Part shown: positions 30,108-33,937 of the stretch, piece by piece | How positions within the stretch are numbered: the first letter of the stretch is position 1 | How the letters are laid out: each line of letters begins with the position of its first letter | NCBI RefSeq assembly: GCF_003943465.1 | Contig: NZ_RJPR01000003.1 | Location: 186,478-220,414, forward strand | DNA length: 33,937 nt | Origin: Streptococcus cristatus | GTDB taxonomy: Bacteria > Bacillota > Bacilli > Lactobacillales > Streptococcaceae | Direction: 5' to 3' | The notes under the pieces: model-generated | Seen by the model: only the letters and a program-made list of their open reading frames with translations | What the model was told of the DNA's origin: nothing | Databases searched by the model: none | Program-made: the position numbers and the translations under genes

Positions 30108-31832
30108 ATGTCTAATGGACTGATTATTCTCATTATTGTAGTAGCAGCACTATTAATTTTAGGCTATTTTACTGCTATCTATATGAGAAAACGAAATGAA
30201 GCGAAGCTTCGAAGTTTGGAGGAGAAAAAAGAGGAACTTTACAATCTTCCCGTGAATGATGAAGTGGAAGAAGTTAAAAATTTACATTTGATCGGGCAAA
30301 GTCAAGTGACTTTCCGTGAATGGAATCAAAAATGGGTAGACCTCTCTTTAAATTCATTTGCTGATATTGAGAACAATCTCTTTGAGGCAGAGGGCTACAA
30401 TAATTCTTTCCGTTTCCTCAAGGCTAAGCATGCGATCGAAAACATTGAAAGCCAAATTGATTTAATCAGTGAGGATATTCATGCGATTCGTCAAGCTTTA
30501 GAAGATCTTAAAAAACAAGAATCTAAAAATAGCGGACGGGTCTTACACGCCCTAGATCTATTTGAAAATTTGCAGCATACTGTGGCTAGCAATCCTGACG
30601 CTTATGGACGAGCTCTTGCAGAAATTCAGAAGCAAATGGAAAATATTGAGTCTGATTTCTCTCAATTTGTTACTCTCAATTCTTCAGGGGATCCTGTGGA
30701 AGCGGCAGAAATCTTAGACAAAACAGAAGATCGCATTTTAGCACTGACACAGATCGTCGAAAAAGTTCCAGCAATTGTAGAAGACTTGACTGAGAAATTA
30801 CCAGATCAATTAGAAGATTTGGAGTCTGGCTACCGTAAATTATTGGAAACCAATTATCATTTTATTGAGACTGACTTAGAGGCGCGTTTCCAACAACTTC
30901 GTGCTAGTTTGAAACGAAATGAAGAAAATCTTGCGGCTTTGGAGTTGGATAATGCCTTGTATGAGAATGAACAAATTCAAGAGGAAATCGATGCCCTGTA
31001 TGCTATCTTTACTCGAGAAATTGAAGCTCATAAAGTCGTTGAGAAGTTGGTGAACTACCTTCCTGACTATTTAGAACACACTAAAGAGAATAACCAACAG
31101 CTTCAAAGCGAAATGGAACGTTTATCACATTCCTTCTTGCTACCAGAACCTGAAATAAATCATATCAAGGATTTGAAATCTGAATTATCTGCTCAAGAAG
31201 CAGTCGTTCACTCTTCACTTGAAGATACAGCTGAAATGAAGAAACCTTTCTCATTGGTTAGAGAAGAGTTGGAAGCTATTCAAGACCGATTGAAAGAAAT
31301 CGAAGATGAACAGATTGAACTTGGTGAGCAACTAGAAAAAATTGAAAAAGATGATGTCAATGCCCGTCAAAAAGTTACGATTTACGCCAATAAATTGCAT
31401 ACGATTAAGCGATTTATGGAAAAACGTAACTTACCGGGTATTCCAGAGTCCTTCTTAACAATTTTCTTTGGAGCAAGCGACTATATTGAGGAGCTAGCTA
31501 GAGAGTTGGAGGCAACTCGTGTGAATATCGAATCTGTTAACCGCTGGTTAGAGATTCTGGCAAATACAATGAATGAATTGGAAGAAGAGACATATCGAAT
31601 CGTTCGAAATTCTACCTTAACAGAGCAGTTGCTACAATACTCTAACCGTTATCGTTCCTTCGATGATAATGTGCAGGCAGCCTTCAATGAATCCCTTCAT
31701 GCCTTTGAAGTTGAATTTGACTATGCAAAATCTTTGGAAATTATTTCAAAAGCCTTGGATGTTGTTGAGCCTGGAGTTTCAGCTCGTTTTATCAATTCAT
31801 ATGAAAAAACACGCGAAAATATTCGCTTCTAA
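30108..31832 (+). CDS. ezrA: Septation ring formation regulator EzrA
   Basis: I choose ATG 30108, with AAGGAG 6 nt upstream, which gives 574 residues, the streptococcal EzrA length. A single N-terminal membrane helix (about residues 4-23) is followed by basic RKRNEAK and a long, charged, coiled-coil cytoplasmic body. EzrA binds FtsZ, curves around it and restrains extra Z rings; in cocci it also couples division with peripheral synthesis. The conserved C-terminal region NRWLEILANTMNELEEETYR and RYRSFDDNVQAAF match EzrA. It has its own promoter and terminator. Confidence 0.95.
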   Translation: MSNGLIILIIVVAALLILGYFTAIYMRKRNEAKLRSLEEKKEELYNLPVNDEVEEVKNLHLIGQSQVTFREWNQKWVDLSLNSFADIENNLFEAEGYNNSFRFLKAKHAIENIESQIDLISEDIHAIRQALEDLKKQESKNSGRVLHALDLFENLQHTVASNPDAYGRALAEIQKQMENIESDFSQFVTLNSSGDPVEAAEILDKTEDRILALTQIVEKVPAIVEDLTEKLPDQLEDLESGYRKLLETNYHFIETDLEARFQQLRASLKRNEENLAALELDNALYENEQIQEEIDALYAIFTREIEAHKVVEKLVNYLPDYLEHTKENNQQLQSEMERLSHSFLLPEPEINHIKDLKSELSAQEAVVHSSLEDTAEMKKPFSLVREELEAIQDRLKEIEDEQIELGEQLEKIEKDDVNARQKVTIYANKLHTIKRFMEKRNLPGIPESFLTIFFGASDYIEELARELEATRVNIESVNRWLEILANTMNELEEETYRIVRNSTLTEQLLQYSNRYRSFDDNVQAAFNESLHAFEVEFDYAKSLEIISKALDVVEPGVSARFINSYEKTRENIRF

Positions 31833-31833
31833 G

Positions 31834-31856
31834 AAAGTTCCTTCGGGAACTTTTTT
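31834..31856 (+). terminator. Intrinsic terminator of ezrA with UUCG tetraloop
   Basis: AAAGTTCC (31834-31841), loop TTCG and GGAACTTT (31846-31853) form a perfect stem closed by an extra-stable tetraloop, followed by T residues. It starts 2 nt after the stop codon. Confidence 0.93.
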
Positions 31857-31870
31857 CTTTGCAATCTAGC

Positions 31871-31899
31871 TTGTTTTGCACTTAAAAATCCTGTATAAT
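31871..31899 (+). promoter_or_regulatory. Promoter of serB-glycerate kinase
   Basis: TTGTTT (31871-31876) and TATAAT (31894-31899) are separated by 17 bp, 32 nt before the serB ATG. GAGGTGAG then acts as ribosome-binding site. Confidence 0.7.
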
Positions 31900-31931
31900 A
31901 CAACAAATCACAGAAAACATGAGGTGAGTAG

Positions 31932-32579
31932 ATGAGTCAGGTCAAAGGTTTGTTGGTTATGGATGTAGATAGCACTCTTATTATGGAAGAGGGCATTGAT
32001 TTATTGGGCGAGGAAGCAGGAGTTGGGGAGCAAGTCGCTGCTATCACTGAGCGAGCCATGCGCGGAGAATTGGATTTCGAGGCTGCCTTACGGGAGAGGG
32101 TTTCACTTTTGGCGGGACTTCCGGAAACTATCTTTTCTCAAATAGCTGATAAGATTCATTTCACACCTGGCGCTAAAAAATTAGTAGATGAGCTGCATGC
32201 GCGGGGCTACAAGGTTGGCTTGGTTTCAGGTGGTTTTCATGAAACGGTGGATAGACTGGCTGAAGAGCTAGGAATTGACTATGTAAAGGCCAATCGCTTA
32301 GAAATCAAGAATGGCTTGCTTACAGGTCATGTGTTGGGAGACATTGTTAGCAAAGATACTAAAGTTCAGATGCTGAAAGAATGGGCTCAAGAAAACAATT
32401 TGGAATTAAATCAAACCATTGCAATGGGGGATGGCGCCAATGATTTGCCTATGATTCAAACGGCAGGCATTGGAATTGCTTTTAATGCCAAGCCAATTGT
32501 AAGAGAGCAAGCGCCCTATCAAATCAATGTTTATGACCTCTACCAAGTAATGGATATTTTGGATGGGAAGGAAAAATAG
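31932..32579 (+). CDS. serB: Phosphoserine phosphatase
   Basis: The 215-residue HAD phosphatase releases serine from phosphoserine, the last step of serine synthesis. Motif I MDVDSTLI has Asp11 and Asp13. MEEGIDLLG is the SerB-specific substrate segment with the Glu and Arg partners, motif II is LVSGGF, the motif III Lys is in VSKDTK, and motif IV is GDGANDLPM. The length is normal for SerB without an ACT domain. Its stop codon (TAG) is part of the TAGGAGG ribosome-binding site of the next gene, so the two are tightly linked. Confidence 0.94.
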   Translation: MSQVKGLLVMDVDSTLIMEEGIDLLGEEAGVGEQVAAITERAMRGELDFEAALRERVSLLAGLPETIFSQIADKIHFTPGAKKLVDELHARGYKVGLVSGGFHETVDRLAEELGIDYVKANRLEIKNGLLTGHVLGDIVSKDTKVQMLKEWAQENNLELNQTIAMGDGANDLPMIQTAGIGIAFNAKPIVREQAPYQINVYDLYQVMDILDGKEK

Positions 32580-32587
32580 GAGGCATT

Positions 32588-33721
32588 ATGCATATCTTGT
32601 TAGCACCAGATTCTTTTAAGGAAAGTTTGTCTGCTGTTCAAGTAGCAGAAGCCTTGAAAGAAGGTTTTTCCCAAGCCTTGCCAGAGGCGACTTTTGACTT
32701 GCTGCCTATTGGAGATGGCGGCGAGGGGACTGTGGCTGCCTTGATTTCGGCTATGAAGCTAAAAGAGTTTCGCCATTGGGTGACCGGACCTTTCGGCCAG
32801 CCAGTCGAAATGAAATATGCAAGACAAGAGCAGCTAGCGCTTTTTGAAATGGCAGATTTAGTGGGACTGGCTTTAATTCCTAAGGAAAAACGTAATCCCT
32901 TAAGTTTAGAAACCAGAGGTCTGGGGGAGCTGATCCTTCATTTGGTCGAACATGGAGTCAAAAAGATTTTAGTCGGTGTTGGAGGCTCGGCAACGAATGA
33001 TGGAGGCATCGGTATGGCAGCCGGTCTGGGCTATGAATTTTTTGATGAAAACAATCATCGACTGCGGCCTGTCGGCTCTTCTCTAGGGAGGGTTGCCCGA
33101 ATTTCTGCGGACCGTGTTCCAACTTGCCTGAATGATATTGACATTGAAATTTTGACAGATGTGTCCAATCCTTTATGTGGGGAGGAGGGAGCGACTCAGG
33201 TCTTTGGACGGCAGAAAGGCCTGTCTGATTGGCTTCTTTCATCTGTCGATCAGGAAATGAGGCAGTTCTATGAACTGGCCAATCCGCAGATTTTCACCCA
33301 AGCTGGTGCTGGCGCAGGAGGGGGCATGGCAGCGGGACTAGTAACATTTGCCAAGGGGAAAGTTGTGTCAGGAATTGATACCTGTCTGGATTTGCTGGAT
33401 TTTGACCGCATAGTTAAAGAAGCGGACTTGGTTGTTGTTGGTGAGGGGAGCATGGATAAGCAGTCTTTGGCAGGAAAGGCCCCAGTTGGAATCGCAAGGC
33501 GTACACCAAAAGAGATTCCTGTTCTTGCAATTTGTGGCAGTTTGGCTGATGATTTGCCTCCATTTCCTAGGGAGAATATCCATGCAGCTTTTCCCATTAT
33601 CTCCCAAGTGGCGGATTTGGACGTAACCTTAGCTCAGGCGAGGGAAAATCTGGTTCGTACAGCTTGCAATATTGGCAACCTATTAGCCATCAAAAAAAGA
33701 GAGTGGGACAGACAGCCATGA
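32588..33721 (+). CDS. glxK: Glycerate kinase (GlxK/GarK family)
   Basis: The 377-residue protein phosphorylates D-glycerate, giving 2- or 3-phosphoglycerate. The family motifs are LAPDSFKESLSA at the N-terminus, PIGDGGEGTV, GVGGSATNDGGIGMA, LTDVSNPLCGEEGA and GEGSMDKQSLAGKAPVGIA. Coupling with serB fits flow between glycerate, phosphoglycerate and serine. AGGAGG lies 5 nt before the ATG. The last residues (KREWDRQP) are encoded by a GAGTGGGACAGA sequence that I recall as a common streptococcal intergenic motif, so the tail may be an appended read-through extension. A bidirectional terminator follows. Confidence 0.93.
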   Translation: MHILLAPDSFKESLSAVQVAEALKEGFSQALPEATFDLLPIGDGGEGTVAALISAMKLKEFRHWVTGPFGQPVEMKYARQEQLALFEMADLVGLALIPKEKRNPLSLETRGLGELILHLVEHGVKKILVGVGGSATNDGGIGMAAGLGYEFFDENNHRLRPVGSSLGRVARISADRVPTCLNDIDIEILTDVSNPLCGEEGATQVFGRQKGLSDWLLSSVDQEMRQFYELANPQIFTQAGAGAGGGMAAGLVTFAKGKVVSGIDTCLDLLDFDRIVKEADLVVVGEGSMDKQSLAGKAPVGIARRTPKEIPVLAICGSLADDLPPFPRENIHAAFPIISQVADLDVTLAQARENLVRTACNIGNLLAIKKREWDRQP

Positions 33722-33763
33722 CGACATAGCCGTCACCCACAGAAACATGAAAATAAAGACAAC

Positions 33764-33798
33764 AGCCCTCATTTAGAAGTATAATCTAAGTGAGGGCT
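33764..33798. terminator. Bidirectional terminator after glycerate kinase
   Basis: AGCCCTCATTTAG (33764-33776) pairs with CTAAGTGAGGGCT (33786-33798) with one G-U pair around a 9-nt loop. T-rich sequence follows on both strands, more clearly on the minus strand. The right arm contains the stop of the minus-strand frame at 33786. Confidence 0.8.
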
Positions 33799-33932
33799 TT
33801 GTGGTTGATAATTTCTTGAATATCACTTTCGCGGGACAAACTAATCCACTCTACCGACGAGTACCCCAAAATATCGCCTTGAGCATGAGTATAAAAATAC
33901 GACAACGTTATCGGTAGACAAGCTCTCTGACT
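33786..33932 (-). pseudogene. Tail of an unidentified minus-strand protein, probably a remnant or partial gene
   Basis: The minus-strand frame ends at TAG 33786-33788 and reads FYTHAQGDILGYSSVEWISL, then SRESDIQEIINH. Its composition looks like real protein. It is interrupted by TAA at 33933-33935 with no plausible start. A different frame just upstream (YKVRELVYR) would join it through a one-base shift near 33910, suggesting a frameshifted gene running in from beyond the window. Alternatively the frame is chance. It ends in the shared terminator, as a real gene would. I recognise no family. Confidence 0.35.
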
Positions 33933-33937
33933 TTATA

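Overview
The window looks like chromosomal backbone of an oral (viridans-group) Streptococcus, most like S. sanguinis, S. gordonii or S. cristatus. The evidence is low-GC DNA, a streptococcal ftsE-ftsX and rodA-thiJ-gph-gyrB-ezrA order, MurM/MurN FemAB ligases, a manganese P-type ATPase behind a yybP-ykoY riboswitch, and a lysin with Bsp-like repeats. The species call is inference. No phage, plasmid, intact IS, CRISPR array, tRNA or rRNA was seen.

Layout. 1-2.1 kb: the end of an Rgg-family regulator and an MFS exporter whose promoter and Shine-Dalgarno are bracketed by a large inverted repeat. 2.3-3.5 kb: an overlapping hot-dog thioesterase and HAD hydrolase. 3.5-4.4 kb: tpiA, with three DnaA-box-like sites in front. 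4.4-7.9 kb: a 1165-residue secreted cell-wall hydrolase with a GH25 muramidase, six Bsp-like repeats and a CHAP domain. 8.0-12.5 kb, minus strand: a compact HD hydrolase - yidA-like HAD - murM - murN operon. 12.7-16.0 kb: a DUF1934 gene, the Mn2+ riboswitch and mgtA/caxP. 16.0-17.7 kb: a DUF2785 gene converging with a metallophosphoesterase. 18-20.7 kb: prfB (programmed +1 frameshift), ftsE and ftsX. 20.9-21.9 kb, minus strand: a small membrane protein and a metallo-beta-lactamase-fold hydrolase. 22-24.5 kb: dinG. 24.5-27.4 kb: a YeiH-type membrane protein, rodA and a DJ-1/ThiJ protein. 27.5-31.8 kb: gph, gyrB and ezrA. 31.9-33.7 kb: serB and glycerate kinase. The last 0.2 kb holds a bidirectional terminator and the tail of an unidentified minus-strand reading frame.

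Themes. Much of the window serves the cell envelope: muropeptide cross-bridges (MurM/MurN), wall hydrolysis (GH25-CHAP protein, and FtsEX as a hydrolase-activating complex), elongation (RodA) and Z-ring control (EzrA). The rest is housekeeping: translation termination, DNA topology and repair, triose metabolism, serine/glycerate metabolism and manganese homeostasis.

Most of this is well-described core biology and I did not find a clearly new multi-gene system. The points most worth a second look are: (i) four genes with no Shine-Dalgarno whose extended -10 lies 6-9 nt from the start codon, suggesting leaderless mRNAs; (ii) the DnaA-box cluster before tpiA; (iii) the dual-catalytic lysin with homogenised 309-bp repeats; (iv) the inverted repeat around the MFS gene's promoter and ribosome-binding site; and (v) two short stretches of possible decayed coding DNA.
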